Positions 36,936-45,786 of a stretch of 64,000 nt of DNA are shown here, piece after piece. The first letter of the stretch is position 1. Each line of letters starts with the position of its first letter. The notes under the pieces were generated by a model, which did no database searches, was not told the DNA's origin, and saw nothing but the letters and a program-made list of their open reading frames with translations. A program made the position numbers and the translations under genes. Source of the stretch: Pseudomonadota bacterium (GTDB taxonomy: Bacteria; Desulfobacterota; Binatia; Binatales; Binataceae); NCBI GenBank assembly GCA_021325355.1, contig JAJPHI010000019.1, positions 1 through 64,000 of the forward strand, given 5' to 3'.

Positions 36936-37781
36936 TTACCTGCCCAGAATCATGTTATCGATGAGGCGCGTCGCGCCGACGTGGGCGGCGATCGCGACGA
37001 CGATCGGACGCTCGGGCGCGAGCGGCCGTTCGAGCGTTTCCGCATCCACCGCGCTGACGTACTGGATGGCCACCCCGGGGGTGCTTTCCAGCACTTGCCG
37101 GGCCGCGCGCTCCAGTTCCTCGACGTTGCGCTGCCCGCTGCGATAAAGCGCGTCGGCAGCGCGCAGCGCGCAATTCAGCGCCAGCGCCTTGCGCCTTTCA
37201 TCCGGCGACAGGTAGGCATTGCGCGAGCTCATCGCAAGACCGTCGGGCTCGCGTACCGTCTGTACCGGAATGATCTCGAGATCGAAGTTGAGATCCACCA
37301 CCATCCGTTGAATCGCGCGGAGCTGCTGAAAATCCTTCTCCCCGAACAGCGCGTAGTGCGGTTTGACGATATTGAACAGTTTTGCGACGACCGTGGTCAC
37401 GCCGCGAAAGTGGCCCGGACGATGTGCTCCGCAAAGACCTTGGGTCAACTCGGTGACCTCGACCCAGGTCTGGGAGCCCGGCGGGTACATGGTCTCGGGC
37501 GCCGGCGCGAAGAGCGCATCGACTGGAACGGTCCGCATCATGGCGCAATCGCCGTCGAAATTGCGTGGATAGCGCGCGAAGTCCTCGTTGGGGCCAAACT
37601 GCGTCGGATTGACAAAGAGCGAACTGGTCAGCAGGCTCGCGCGCTTGCGTCCCTCGCGCATCAGGGTCAGATGGCCTTCGTGCAGAAACCCCATCGTCGG
37701 CACGAAAGCGATCGTCTCGCCGCGACAGCGGGCCGCTTCCGACCAGGCCTGCATCTCTTTGGGCTTAGTGATTATTTCCAT
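36936..37781 (-). CDS. panC: Pantothenate synthetase PanC
   Basis: 281-aa ATP-dependent ligase joining pantoate and beta-alanine. FVPTMGFLHEGHLTLMREGR contains the HxGH nucleotidyl-transfer signature. VNPTQFGPNEDFARYPR, FGEKDFQQL and SSRNAYLSPDERR are all conserved. Length is normal. It lies 61 bp after panB and directly before panD, so substrate supply is co-expressed. Confidence 0.97.
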   Translation of the reverse strand: MEIITKPKEMQAWSEAARCRGETIAFVPTMGFLHEGHLTLMREGRKRASLLTSSLFVNPTQFGPNEDFARYPRNFDGDCAMMRTVPVDALFAPAPETMYPPGSQTWVEVTELTQGLCGAHRPGHFRGVTTVVAKLFNIVKPHYALFGEKDFQQLRAIQRMVVDLNFDLEIIPVQTVREPDGLAMSSRNAYLSPDERRKALALNCALRAADALYRSGQRNVEELERAARQVLESTPGVAIQYVSAVDAETLERPLAPERPIVVAIAAHVGATRLIDNMILGR

Positions 37782-37842
37782 AAACGAGGCCGCTCTCGTT
37801 TAAGCGCATACGCCGCCTGCCGAAGATTGGCTACTGCTGCCG

Positions 37843-38667
37843 CTAGCGGGCATGGTAGCAGTGTTCCGGACCGGGAAAGACGTGCTCGCGCACTTCGCGG
37901 ATATAACTGTGAGCCGCAGCCAGCGAATCCTTCCAGACACTGGCGTAAGGCTTGGCGAAGCGCGGGATAAACGACTCACTCAAACCCAGCAGATCGTGCA
38001 TCACGAGCACCTGCCCGTCGCACTCCGGGCCAGCTCCAATACCGATTGTAGGGATGCTTAAGCGCTGGGTAATTTCACTCGCCAGTTCACTCGGAATCCC
38101 TTCGAGAACGACCGCGAAGGCCCCCGCCTGTTCGACCGCGGTCGCATCTTCGAGCAGCCGTTCGCGGCATCCGGGCGCCTTGCCGGTGCGGCGACCCTGC
38201 ACGCGATGACCACCCATCCGATGGACCGATTGCGGCGTGAGTCCGATATGCCCCATCACCGGGATATCGATCTCGACGATGCGGCGGATAGTCTCGGCCA
38301 TGGTGATCCCGCCTTCGAGCTTGACCGCTTCGGCGCCGCCCTTCTTGACGAGCTTGCCGGCGCTGCGGAGCGCCTGCTCGACGCTGACCTGGTAGGAGAG
38401 AAAGGGCAGATCGCCGACCACCAGCGCGCGACGGCGGGCGCGCGTGACCATCCGCAGATGGTAGATGATATCGTCCAGCGTAACCGGCAGCGTGCTGTCG
38501 GCGCCCTGCACGACCATCCCGAGGCTGTCGCCCACCAGGAGCACGTCGATTCCGGCCTCGTCGAAAATGCGTGCAAAGGGATAGTCATACGCCGTCAGCA
38601 TCGTGATCGGCGTATGCGCGGCTTTCATCCGGGCCAAATCGGTGACGCGAGTTTTTTCCGTTGCCAT
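37843..38667 (-). CDS. panB: Ketopantoate hydroxymethyltransferase PanB
   Basis: 274-aa TIM-barrel enzyme transferring hydroxymethyl from methylene-THF to alpha-ketoisovalerate. ITMLTAYDYPFARIFDEAGI, LLVGDSLGMVVQGADSTLPV, KLEGG, MGHIGLTPQSVHRMGG and IGIGAGPECDGQVLVMHDLLG are all recognisable. A GGGAAG ribosome-binding site precedes the ATG. It starts the panBCD operon. Confidence 0.97.
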   Translation of the reverse strand: MATEKTRVTDLARMKAAHTPITMLTAYDYPFARIFDEAGIDVLLVGDSLGMVVQGADSTLPVTLDDIIYHLRMVTRARRRALVVGDLPFLSYQVSVEQALRSAGKLVKKGGAEAVKLEGGITMAETIRRIVEIDIPVMGHIGLTPQSVHRMGGHRVQGRRTGKAPGCRERLLEDATAVEQAGAFAVVLEGIPSELASEITQRLSIPTIGIGAGPECDGQVLVMHDLLGLSESFIPRFAKPYASVWKDSLAAAHSYIREVREHVFPGPEHCYHAR

Positions 38668-38934
38668 GTTGAGCTTCCCAAAATCAAAAGCGGAGCCGCC
38701 TTCACCGGCGACTCCACCTCGAGTCCGCGCAAATCACGGCGCGCGTTTAGCCTCGTTCGGAGTCCCGGTCCTCGATTTTCGGATCCAGGCCAGCCCGAGC
38801 CCGCCTATGTTAATCCCACCTCTCGCGAGGCGTTAGCCCTTTTTCCCTCTCGCCGGACTACGCGTCTCAGCGGAGCCGATTTTCTAGCGCGAACCGAAGA
38901 TTTAGTAAAGCGACGAACGAAATGGTCGCGGAAT

Positions 38935-39648
38935 TCAGCGCAGCGGCGGAATGGTCAGCGGAAGCTGTTCGCGAACGCCGTTATGGATAAGACTCAGATA
39001 AACGATCTCCCCCGGCTGCACATCCCGCATGCAGTTGACGATATCCTCCAGGTCGGTAACGCGCGTGCCGTCAACCCCGATAATCAAATAGTAGCTGTCG
39101 CCCATCTGCGACGCTTCGAGCATCGGCACGGCGAACATCGCCGGCGGGAACACCAGGACCGTGGTCGCGACGGCGGCGACCTCGACCGCGGTGCGCGCGC
39201 GATGGCTATAAGCCTTGAGCCCCGCCCCGGCCGCCGGACCATTCTTTTGAACCGCCACCACCAACAGTCCCGAAGCTTCACCACCGGAGGCTAATTTTCG
39301 CGAGTCTTCTCGGACCGAGATACCCAGCGGCGGAACCGCACCGGCCGCGTCGTCATTCGTGTAATCCGTAATGTCGCCAACCTCCGGCGGCTGGGCGTGT
39401 TCGTACTGCACCACGGGGTCGCCGCTCCAGATTGACGCTCCCGACGCCTGGCTTGGGGTCATCGCCGATTGCGTCTGCGGCCCGTCGGGATTACTGGTTG
39501 ACGCACTCGACTGGTTCGTCAGCGCGGTCGAGAGGGCGGGCGTCAGAGGGGCGGTCAAAGCGCCGGATGAAGCTGGCGGGCTGCTCTGCGCGCCGCACGG
39601 CGGCGCGAACAGGATCAACGCCAGCACCAGAGGACCGGCCAGCATCAC
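38935..39648 (-). CDS. Secreted PDZ-like protein
   Basis: About 237 aa. The chosen ATG (39648) begins with a good signal peptide (LAGPLVLALILFAPPCGAQS) 14 bp after the upstream stop; an in-frame ATG at 39711 inside the previous gene is the alternative. A Ser/Thr/Ala-rich linker covers the next 60-70 residues. The C-terminal half has the shape of a PDZ domain: LLVVAVQKNGPAAGAGL, SYYLIIGVDGTRVTDLEDIV and EIVYLSLIHNGVREQLPL. It contains a hydrophobic insert (VEVAAVATTVLVFPPAMFAV). No protease residues are present. It may bind peptide termini in the envelope. Same strand as coaX and the MBL gene. Confidence 0.65.
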   Translation of the reverse strand: MMLAGPLVLALILFAPPCGAQSSPPASSGALTAPLTPALSTALTNQSSASTSNPDGPQTQSAMTPSQASGASIWSGDPVVQYEHAQPPEVGDITDYTNDDAAGAVPPLGISVREDSRKLASGGEASGLLVVAVQKNGPAAGAGLKAYSHRARTAVEVAAVATTVLVFPPAMFAVPMLEASQMGDSYYLIIGVDGTRVTDLEDIVNCMRDVQPGEIVYLSLIHNGVREQLPLTIPPLR

Positions 39649-39664
39649 GCCGGCCGAACCGTGA

Positions 39665-40546
39665 TTATACCCGCGACCAGCGTCCTCCGTCTTCGACGAC
39701 GCGCCTCTCATTGGCGAGCTTCCTCAGATGGGCGCGAACCGACTGCGCCGCCGCTGCGTGAAGAAATTGCGGAACGTCCACATAGATTTTCTCGACGATG
39801 CGCGCGACCTCCAGTGGTCCGTCCTGCAATGCTCCCAACACCTGCCGCTCGCGCAATTCGCGATGCTGAATATATTCCGAAATCTTCCGTTTGGCATCCG
39901 GAATGACCGGTCCGTGAGCCGGATAGATCTTCTCGACATCGAGGGCCAACAGGCGGCGCAACGAGTCCATGTATTGGCCGAGGTCGCCGGTCTGATCGGG
40001 AATCACGGTGGTGCCGGCGCCGAGGATAACATCGCCGGTGAATAAAGCCTTTTCTTCGGCCAGGTAGTAGCACAGATGGTCAGGAGCATGGCCGGGAGTG
40101 AAGACCGCCCGCAGCGTCGCGCCTTCGGTTTCGACCACCGTATCATGATCGATTGCCGTGATCGGGACGCCGGCGGCGTTGTCCGGTCCGGCGGTCGGCC
40201 ATGGACGCTTGAGCACCGGCAGATCGCCAAACAGGCGCGTGACATCCTTCATGCCCCCGATATGATCCTGATGGGCGTGAGTGACGACCACGCGTTCCGG
40301 CCGCTCACTGCCGCACAGCTCGTTAAGTCCGCGCGGCAGCAGTTCGGACCACTTCGGCACGCCGACACCGGTATCGAGCAGCAGCGGCCGCTTTCCCGTG
40401 CCCACCAGATAGGTGTTGGTACCGGGACCGGTAAACGGCCCGGGGTTATGTCCGAGCACGGTGGCGACGCGGGCCGACAGGCGCGCGTAGTCGGGCAGCT
40501 TGAGCCCCATCATCGAGTCGGTCACGATCCTTATCGGTTCAGCCAT
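39665..40546 (-). CDS. MBL-fold metallohydrolase (LACTB2-like)
   Basis: 293-aa metallo-beta-lactamase-fold hydrolase. The dinuclear metal motif is VVTHAHQDHIGG; further ligands lie in TPGHAPDHLCYY and LFTGDVILGAGTTVI. The C-terminal 70 residues (HRELRERQVLGAL, VRAHLRKLANERRV) form the winged-helix domain of the LACTB2/BLACT_WH group, whose members include endoribonucleases and hydroxyacyl hydrolases. A GGAGG ribosome-binding site precedes the ATG. It follows coaX by 61 bp on the same strand. Confidence 0.9.
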   Translation of the reverse strand: MAEPIRIVTDSMMGLKLPDYARLSARVATVLGHNPGPFTGPGTNTYLVGTGKRPLLLDTGVGVPKWSELLPRGLNELCGSERPERVVVTHAHQDHIGGMKDVTRLFGDLPVLKRPWPTAGPDNAAGVPITAIDHDTVVETEGATLRAVFTPGHAPDHLCYYLAEEKALFTGDVILGAGTTVIPDQTGDLGQYMDSLRRLLALDVEKIYPAHGPVIPDAKRKISEYIQHRELRERQVLGALQDGPLEVARIVEKIYVDVPQFLHAAAAQSVRAHLRKLANERRVVEDGGRWSRV

Positions 40547-40607
40547 GCTGCCACTCCTCCGGGGCCGATGCGGTAAAGGGTTGCCTCACGCAAACCAGCG
40601 GCGTGTC

Positions 40608-41384
40608 CTATGGGCGGCGGTTCCGCTCGAAGATGAGACGCAAGCCCTTGAGCGTCAAAAACTCGTCCACATCTTCGATCGTCGCGGACTCGGGTGCAAT
40701 CAACTCGGCCAGTCCGCCGGTGGCAATCACCCGAGTCTTCTCGCCGCGCTCGTGGATAATGCGATCCACCAGCCCATCGACCATCGCCGTATAGCCGAAC
40801 ACGAAACCGGACTGGATCGCCGCGGCGGTCGTCCGCCCGACCACTTCGCGCGGGCGCGCCAGCTCCACGCGATACAGCTTGGCGGCGTGCTCGACCAGCG
40901 CATTCATCGAAATCTCGAGTCCGGGCGCGATAACGCCGCCGACGTACTCGCCGCGGCTGCTGACATAGTCGAAGGTGGTCGCGGTGCCGCTGAAATCGAC
41001 CACGATCACGGCCGAGTTGTAGCGATCATAAGCGGCGACCGCGTTCACGATCCGATCGGCGCCGACCTCCTTGGGGTTCTCGTAGAGGATCGACATCCCG
41101 GTCTTGATACCGGGCCCCACGGTCAGCGGATGGCAGTGGAAATACTTGCGCGCGAGAACCTCAAAGGTGCCGTTCAGCGGCGGCACGACGCAGGCAATCA
41201 CGACTCCCTCGGGCTTCAGCGGAACGCCGAGTCCCGCCGCGCTCAACAGCACCTGCAGCATGACGCCGTGCTCGTCGGCCGTGCGTTCGGCGTCCGTCGA
41301 GATGCGCCAATGATGAGTTAATTCTTCGCCTTCGTAGATTCCAACGACGGTGTGCGTGTTGCCAACGTCGATCGCGACCAGCAT
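40608..41384 (-). CDS. coaX: Type III pantothenate kinase CoaX
   Basis: 258-aa ASKHA-fold kinase performing the first step of CoA synthesis from pantothenate. The phosphate-binding loop is LVAIDVGNTHTVVGI. GPGIKTGMSI, GADRIVNAVAAYDRY, VVDFSGTATTFDYV and GGVIAPGLEISMNALVEHAAKL are typical motifs. Type III kinases are not feedback-inhibited by CoA. Its position near panBCD links supply and use of pantothenate, although birA, its usual neighbour, is absent here. Confidence 0.96.
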   Translation of the reverse strand: MLVAIDVGNTHTVVGIYEGEELTHHWRISTDAERTADEHGVMLQVLLSAAGLGVPLKPEGVVIACVVPPLNGTFEVLARKYFHCHPLTVGPGIKTGMSILYENPKEVGADRIVNAVAAYDRYNSAVIVVDFSGTATTFDYVSSRGEYVGGVIAPGLEISMNALVEHAAKLYRVELARPREVVGRTTAAAIQSGFVFGYTAMVDGLVDRIIHERGEKTRVIATGGLAELIAPESATIEDVDEFLTLKGLRLIFERNRRP

Positions 41385-41475
41385 AACGACGACTAGATCT
41401 CCTTTGCCGGTTGCGGCTCCGGCGTTCAGTTTAATTTAGACAAAAGGGCGTACGGATGCGAAAGCAAAGCCGTGC

Positions 41476-42051
41476 TCAACGCACCCGATGCCACCATCCG
41501 CCGATAATCGGGCCGCTGTGCAGCGGCGGCGCGAGCATCGGACTGGTCGCGGGGATTCCCGGCGCGCGGAGCGGCACCGGCACCAGCATCGGCGCCATGC
41601 GATAGACCGGCACAACGATTATGGTCGGCGGGGGCGGCGGTGAGATCTCAGCGGGCGACCATCCCAGCGGCGTCGCGGCTGCAACGGCGTCATCGGCGTC
41701 CTGGCTCTCGTAGTCGTCGAGGGAACCGACATCGGATGGGGCAGTGTCGGACGAGTCGTCAGCAGCCGCCGCGGCCGTTGACGGGTCGGCGTCAACCGCC
41801 GGTGCCGAGGAATCGACCACCTGCGGCAACTCCAGCACTTCCGCTTCGGGATCTTCGTTATCCTCGGTGATATTTTCCGGAATCGGCCCCGCCGGATCGA
41901 CCGCCGCTTTGCGTGAACCGCTTGCCCACGACCGCGCGGGGCAGAGCGCCCACAGCAGGAGCAGGATTGCTCCGAAGGCCAACTCCGAACTTAATTTACC
42001 GCGGTCGCTCATTCGGCGCATCGCGTTACCCCATGACGGCGCAATCCTCAC
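41476..42051 (-). CDS. Hypothetical exported low-complexity protein
   Basis: 191 aa. A hydrophobic segment (FGAILLLLWALCPARSWA) acts as signal peptide or anchor. It is followed by an acidic Asp/Glu/Ala/Ser-rich region (residues about 65-125) and a Pro-rich end (ISPPPPPTIIVVPVYRMAPM) closing GGWWHRVR. No family is recognised. The composition suggests a disordered periplasmic or wall-spanning protein. Upstream of coaX on the same strand. Confidence 0.5.
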   Translation of the reverse strand: MRIAPSWGNAMRRMSDRGKLSSELAFGAILLLLWALCPARSWASGSRKAAVDPAGPIPENITEDNEDPEAEVLELPQVVDSSAPAVDADPSTAAAAADDSSDTAPSDVGSLDDYESQDADDAVAAATPLGWSPAEISPPPPPTIIVVPVYRMAPMLVPVPLRAPGIPATSPMLAPPLHSGPIIGGWWHRVR

Positions 42052-42143
42052 GCTAGCACCTCCGGGTATCGGGTGGACAGATCGACGCGAAACTTTGGAC
42101 TATCGGTTGGCCGCGCTCACCCTTCAGGTTAAGATGCGGTCCC

Positions 42144-42887
42144 ATGTCTCAAGACAAGGTTGCCTTAATTACCGGGGCCGGACGCGGCATCGGTCGTGAT
42201 ATCGCCCAGCGGCTGGGCCGCGAGGGCTATGCCTGCGGCCTGATCGCCCGCACCAAATCGCAACTCGAGGAGACCGCCGAGCTGATTCGCGGCGCCGGCG
42301 GCCGCGCGCTGGTGACGCCCACCGACGTCTCGAAACGCGAACAGGTCGTGGCCTCCGTTGCGACGATCGAGCGCGAGCTCGGCCCGATAAACGTGCTCAT
42401 CAACAATGCCGGCGCCTACCTGCGCAAGCCATTTACCGAAATCAGCGAAGAAGACTTCGATTTCCAACTGAAGGTCAACTGCTACGGACCCTTCTTCGTG
42501 ACGCAGGCGGTGGTTGGTGGGATGGCGCAGCGCGGCCATGGGACGATCATTTTCGTGCTCGGCTCGGAGACGCGGGGAGGCCCGGCCCAGTATTCCGCCT
42601 ACAACGCGTCGAAGGTCGCGCAGCGCGCACTGGCCGAGTCGTGTGCCTACGAGTTCATGCATCGCGGCGTCCATTCGGTCGCGCTCGATGTCGACGGCGC
42701 CGTCGGCTTGCCGCGGATTACCGAAGGCGCGCCTCAGGAAGACCCGGACCACTTCGTGTCGACTGAAGCTATCTGCAACGAGATCGTGCATCTAATTAAC
42801 CAGCCTCGGAACGCGTGGACCTTTGCCGTCGATTTGCGCTCTTATTGGCAGTGGCGTCCGCGGGTCGCGGCAAAGAAAAAAGAGTAA
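42144..42887 (+). CDS. Short-chain dehydrogenase/reductase
   Basis: 247-aa classical SDR. The NAD(P)-binding motif is LITGAGRGIGRDIA, NNAG stabilises the core, and the active-site Tyr/Lys lie in YSAYNASKVAQRAL with Ser in VLGSETRGG. The substrate is unknown. It ends 14 bp before tRNA-Pro. No close operon partner. Confidence 0.92.
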   Translation: MSQDKVALITGAGRGIGRDIAQRLGREGYACGLIARTKSQLEETAELIRGAGGRALVTPTDVSKREQVVASVATIERELGPINVLINNAGAYLRKPFTEISEEDFDFQLKVNCYGPFFVTQAVVGGMAQRGHGTIIFVLGSETRGGPAQYSAYNASKVAQRALAESCAYEFMHRGVHSVALDVDGAVGLPRITEGAPQEDPDHFVSTEAICNEIVHLINQPRNAWTFAVDLRSYWQWRPRVAAKKKE

Positions 42888-42901
42888 GCTGAGCATGCGG
42901 T

Positions 42902-42978
42902 CGGGGCGTGGCGCAGACTGGTAGCGCACACGCTTGGGGTGCGTGTGGTCGCCGGTTCAAATCCGGCCGCCCCGACCA
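42902..42978 (+). tRNA. tRNA-Pro (GGG)
   Basis: A 77-nt cloverleaf: 7-bp acceptor CGGGGCG/CGCCCCG, D-arm with GGTAGCGC, anticodon loop containing GGG, and T-arm GCCGG-TTCAAAT-CCGGC. CCA is encoded (42976-42978). Anticodon GGG reads CCC/CCU proline codons. Confidence 0.95.
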
Positions 42979-43418
42979 ACCTAAAAGCCTTCAGACACTT
43001 ATGCCTCCTCACCCCGCTCCTGCGGACCGGCTTCGATACTCGGCTCTGATTTCGAGTCCGGCTTCCTCCGATACGTCCGCGTCGCCGGCGCCGTCTATAA
43101 CTCAAGCCCAGCGATAGTCCCCGCTTCCCGGCAGGACTGAGCCCGGATACGACCATAACGGCGAGCGTTGCCGTAAGCATTGCAACCGTAGGGACCCAAG
43201 TGATGAGCCGGTTTCCCCCTGCGCCGGCCTTCGCGGATGCGCTTTTACACCCTCGGACAAAGTGTTGGCGTCGATAGGACGGCCGAGCTGACGATGTAAC
43301 ACGTGTGATACGACTCGCCCAGTTTAGATGATAAGACATCATTTATACTATTGACTGATTAGTCCGGCTAGTTTAAGCTTCGTTCGTCCCTCGATGAGAG
43401 TCCAAAGCGAGGAGGCCG
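42979..43418. other. Gene-free region before the exosortase cluster
   Basis: About 440 bp without a credible gene. A minus-strand frame crossing this region and the tRNA shows the AAGFEPATTRTPS phrase, which is the antisense translation of a tRNA and not a protein. A TATACT -10-like hexamer (43344-43349) and a TTGACT -35-like hexamer (43351-43356) may belong to a promoter for the downstream sorting-signal proteins. Confidence 0.5.
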
Positions 43419-43742
43419 ATGCGTATGATTACTCGCACGATCAAACTGATCCTTTTGCCCTTGGCGATTTCGCTGTCTCTGATGGGCGCCTCGCTGGTCT
43501 ATGCAAATGGCGGCAATGCCGGAGGAAATCTCGGCTTCGGCAGAAATGGCAACTCCTGGGGTAATCACCGTACCGGAGGGAACGGTAATGGCCGGGGTCA
43601 CGGTCGCGGCAGCGGCGGCGGGGGGCATGGCGGGTATGCCGCTCCGGAGTTGGATACGACCGCCGTCGGGGCCGGCGTGGCGGTCCTCGCAGGGCTTCTT
43701 CTGCTGGACCAGCATCGCCGCAAAGAGCAGAAGGCAGGCTAA
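43419..43742 (+). CDS. Gly-rich exported protein with VPEID-type C-terminal sorting signal
   Basis: 107 aa. N-terminal signal peptide (ILLPLAISLSLMGASLVYA), then a Gly/Asn/His-rich mature segment (residues about 30-70). The C-terminus has a tripartite signal: APELD, a hydrophobic helix (AVGAGVAVLAGLLLL) and a basic tail (DQHRRKEQK). This is the layout of exosortase substrates and is close to the VPEID-CTERM type. GGAGG precedes both ATGs (43419, 43425). It lies just upstream of a second such protein and of the exosortase E gene, its presumed processing enzyme. Confidence 0.75.
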   Translation: MRMITRTIKLILLPLAISLSLMGASLVYANGGNAGGNLGFGRNGNSWGNHRTGGNGNGRGHGRGSGGGGHGGYAAPELDTTAVGAGVAVLAGLLLLDQHRRKEQKAG

Positions 43743-43787
43743 CCGGCCATAAGCTCACAATAAGTTTTGGCCCCGCGAAGTGACGAT

Positions 43788-44084
43788 ATGGAGTTCAGGT
43801 CTCGATCGTTCAAGATGGCTCGTTCATTGTTGATGTGTGCTTTATTGGCGGTGCTCACGGCTGGAACAGCTAGGGCCAACGGCCTGAAGATTTCTCCGCC
43901 CAGCCCTCCGATTGGTCATAAACTCCCTCCCCTGCCCCCTCCCATTCCTCCGGGCGTCCCTAAGTTGCCCATCCCTCCGAAACCGGTTGCGGCTCCCGAA
44001 TTTGACGCCAAACTGCTGGCAGGAGGTGTTGCGGTCCTCGCTGGTGTTCTCCTGCTTTATGGGCATCGGCGCCGACCTAACTAG
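43788..44084 (+). CDS. Pro-rich exported protein with VPEID-type C-terminal sorting signal
   Basis: 98 aa. Signal peptide (LLMCALLAVLTAGTARA), a Pro-rich mature region (PPSPPIGHKLPPLPPPIPP), then APEFD, a hydrophobic helix (LLAGGVAVLAGVLLLYG) and HRRR. The C-terminus is strikingly similar to that of the preceding protein (GVAVLAG-LLL), although the mature parts differ completely. A TTG 21 bases upstream is an alternative start. The 3' end overlaps the exosortase gene start by 26 bases, tying substrate and enzyme translation. Confidence 0.75.
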   Translation: MEFRSRSFKMARSLLMCALLAVLTAGTARANGLKISPPSPPIGHKLPPLPPPIPPGVPKLPIPPKPVAAPEFDAKLLAGGVAVLAGVLLLYGHRRRPN

Positions 44085-45705
44085 CAACCGATTACCTGCG
44101 CCCGCCGCTTACGGGCGGATTACTTTGGCCCAATGCCGAACGGCCTTGCTGGTATTGCTTCTGGCGGCCGAAATAACGCATCTCGGGCTGCCGGTGTTAT
44201 CGAGCCTGAAAGGTAACAGCGGGCAATGGTGGTGGCTTCCGGTAGCGAACGGTCGCGCGATAGCAGAGGCAGTCCTGTGCGCGTCCTTCGTCATCGTCCT
44301 GCTCACCTGGCCCGCATTCGTGGGCGAACTACGCGCCAACCTTGCTCACCTCAACGATACGGACCGCAACCGATGGCTCGCGCTTCACTTGGCCTGCGCC
44401 ACCCTCTTTGCCGGTTGGCTCTGGATTGGCACTTCAAGCGGGCAACTGCCTCCCCTGCTCGGAACCCTTTGGTTCCTGAGCGGCGTCGCGATTAGCACGG
44501 CTACGGCCTGGAGCTGGTGCGCCGCGCTCCTGCCGTTTTCGTTCTGGTGCGGATGGTTTGCGCAGAGTCGCGGATCGTTTGCAGTTGGCGCCTTGATAGG
44601 CTTCACGGCGCGCGCAGCGGGATATCTCGCCCAGGCGCTGTGGCAGTCTCTCAGGGATTCCACGTTTTCGACGGTGGTCTGGATGCTCCGCGTTCTCGGT
44701 GAACCGATCGTCATAGATCGGTCTCAATCGTTGGTTGGGACCAACCGGTTCACCGTGTCGATCGCGCCAATCTGCTCAGGCTTCGAAGGCATCGGCCTAA
44801 TCGTTGTTTTCCTCACGGTATATCTCTGGTACTCGCGTAAAGAACTTCGTTTTCCGCACGCTTTTCTGCTGCTCCCTATAGGGATCGCGACCATCTGGTT
44901 CTTCAACGCAGCGCGGATCACGGCGCTGATCCTGATAGGTGGACACTTCAGTCGATTTGCGCTGCTCGGATTCCACACGGTCGCCGGCTGGATCTTCTTC
45001 AACTGCACCGCTATCGGCTTGGTAATCGCGAGCCGTCGGACCAACCTTTTTACCAAGACTGAAAACCCGCGCCTCGCGGCGACCGCGAACCCGGCTGCGC
45101 CATATCTCGTCCCACTGATCATTATGCTCGCCACTTCGATGATCAGTGGAGGTTTCTTCGCGCAGTGCCTGGATCTCGCCTATCCGTTGACTGTCCTTTT
45201 GACCGGCAGCGCTCTCTGGATCTACCGGAGGCGCTTTGAAAATCCGGTTTGCTCTTTTAACTGGCCCGCGGTTCTGCTCGGCGCCATCGCCGCGATTCCT
45301 CTGCTTATCCTGCATCCGCAGTCTGCGCCGATCGAAGCTGACTTGCTGAGCCTCCCCCGGTCCCTGGCGGTCACTTGGATCGCATTTTGGCTGGTCGGCG
45401 CAATCATAATCACTCCGTTGGCCGAGGAGCTCGCCTTTCGCGGCTTTTTGATGCGCCGGATGGCTTCCTTTGAGTTTCAGAATGTAGCGTACGACAAGGT
45501 CACTGTTTTACCGATTCTAACCTCGTCGATTCTGTATGGCTTGCTGCACCACAATTGGGTCGCGTCGATAGCTTCAGGGTTTATTTACGCATTGGCCGCA
45601 CGCCGACGTAATCGTCTGGCGGACGCGACCTCCGCTCACATGACGAGCGCGGCGATCATCGCCTGTTCGTACTTACCAGCGGCAATGGGTCACCTTCGGC
45701 CTTGA
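44059..45705 (+). CDS. xrtE: Exosortase E/CPBP-protease fusion (VPEID-CTERM system)
   Basis: 548-aa polytopic membrane protein. The N-terminal two thirds is an exosortase with the cysteine in APICSGFEGIG (about residue 238), the arginine in FFNAARITALI (about 286) and the histidine in GFHTVAGW (about 305). The C-terminal part is a CPBP/Abi intramembrane protease with AEELAFRGFL (paired Glu) and LYGLLHHNW. This fusion is typical of exosortase E, paired with VPEID-CTERM proteins, two of which precede it. It should cleave C-terminal anchors at the inner membrane. The start is the ATG at 44059; the open frame upstream overlaps the substrate gene and is out of its phase. Confidence 0.88.
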   Translation: MGIGADLTSNRLPAPAAYGRITLAQCRTALLVLLLAAEITHLGLPVLSSLKGNSGQWWWLPVANGRAIAEAVLCASFVIVLLTWPAFVGELRANLAHLNDTDRNRWLALHLACATLFAGWLWIGTSSGQLPPLLGTLWFLSGVAISTATAWSWCAALLPFSFWCGWFAQSRGSFAVGALIGFTARAAGYLAQALWQSLRDSTFSTVVWMLRVLGEPIVIDRSQSLVGTNRFTVSIAPICSGFEGIGLIVVFLTVYLWYSRKELRFPHAFLLLPIGIATIWFFNAARITALILIGGHFSRFALLGFHTVAGWIFFNCTAIGLVIASRRTNLFTKTENPRLAATANPAAPYLVPLIIMLATSMISGGFFAQCLDLAYPLTVLLTGSALWIYRRRFENPVCSFNWPAVLLGAIAAIPLLILHPQSAPIEADLLSLPRSLAVTWIAFWLVGAIIITPLAEELAFRGFLMRRMASFEFQNVAYDKVTVLPILTSSILYGLLHHNWVASIASGFIYALAARRRNRLADATSAHMTSAAIIACSYLPAAMGHLRP

Positions 45706-45786
45706 TAACCCGAAACCTGGCTTAGCGAAGCGCGCATTATTACGACCTCTGCGGTGCTGACCGGATTACTTTTTCAAACGCTTCTC

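Noticed and set aside
42842-43342. Minus-strand frame of 166 codons covering the tRNA region
   Set aside because: It includes the AAGFEPATTRTPS phrase, a known artefact of translating the antisense of a tRNA gene, and has no family similarity.
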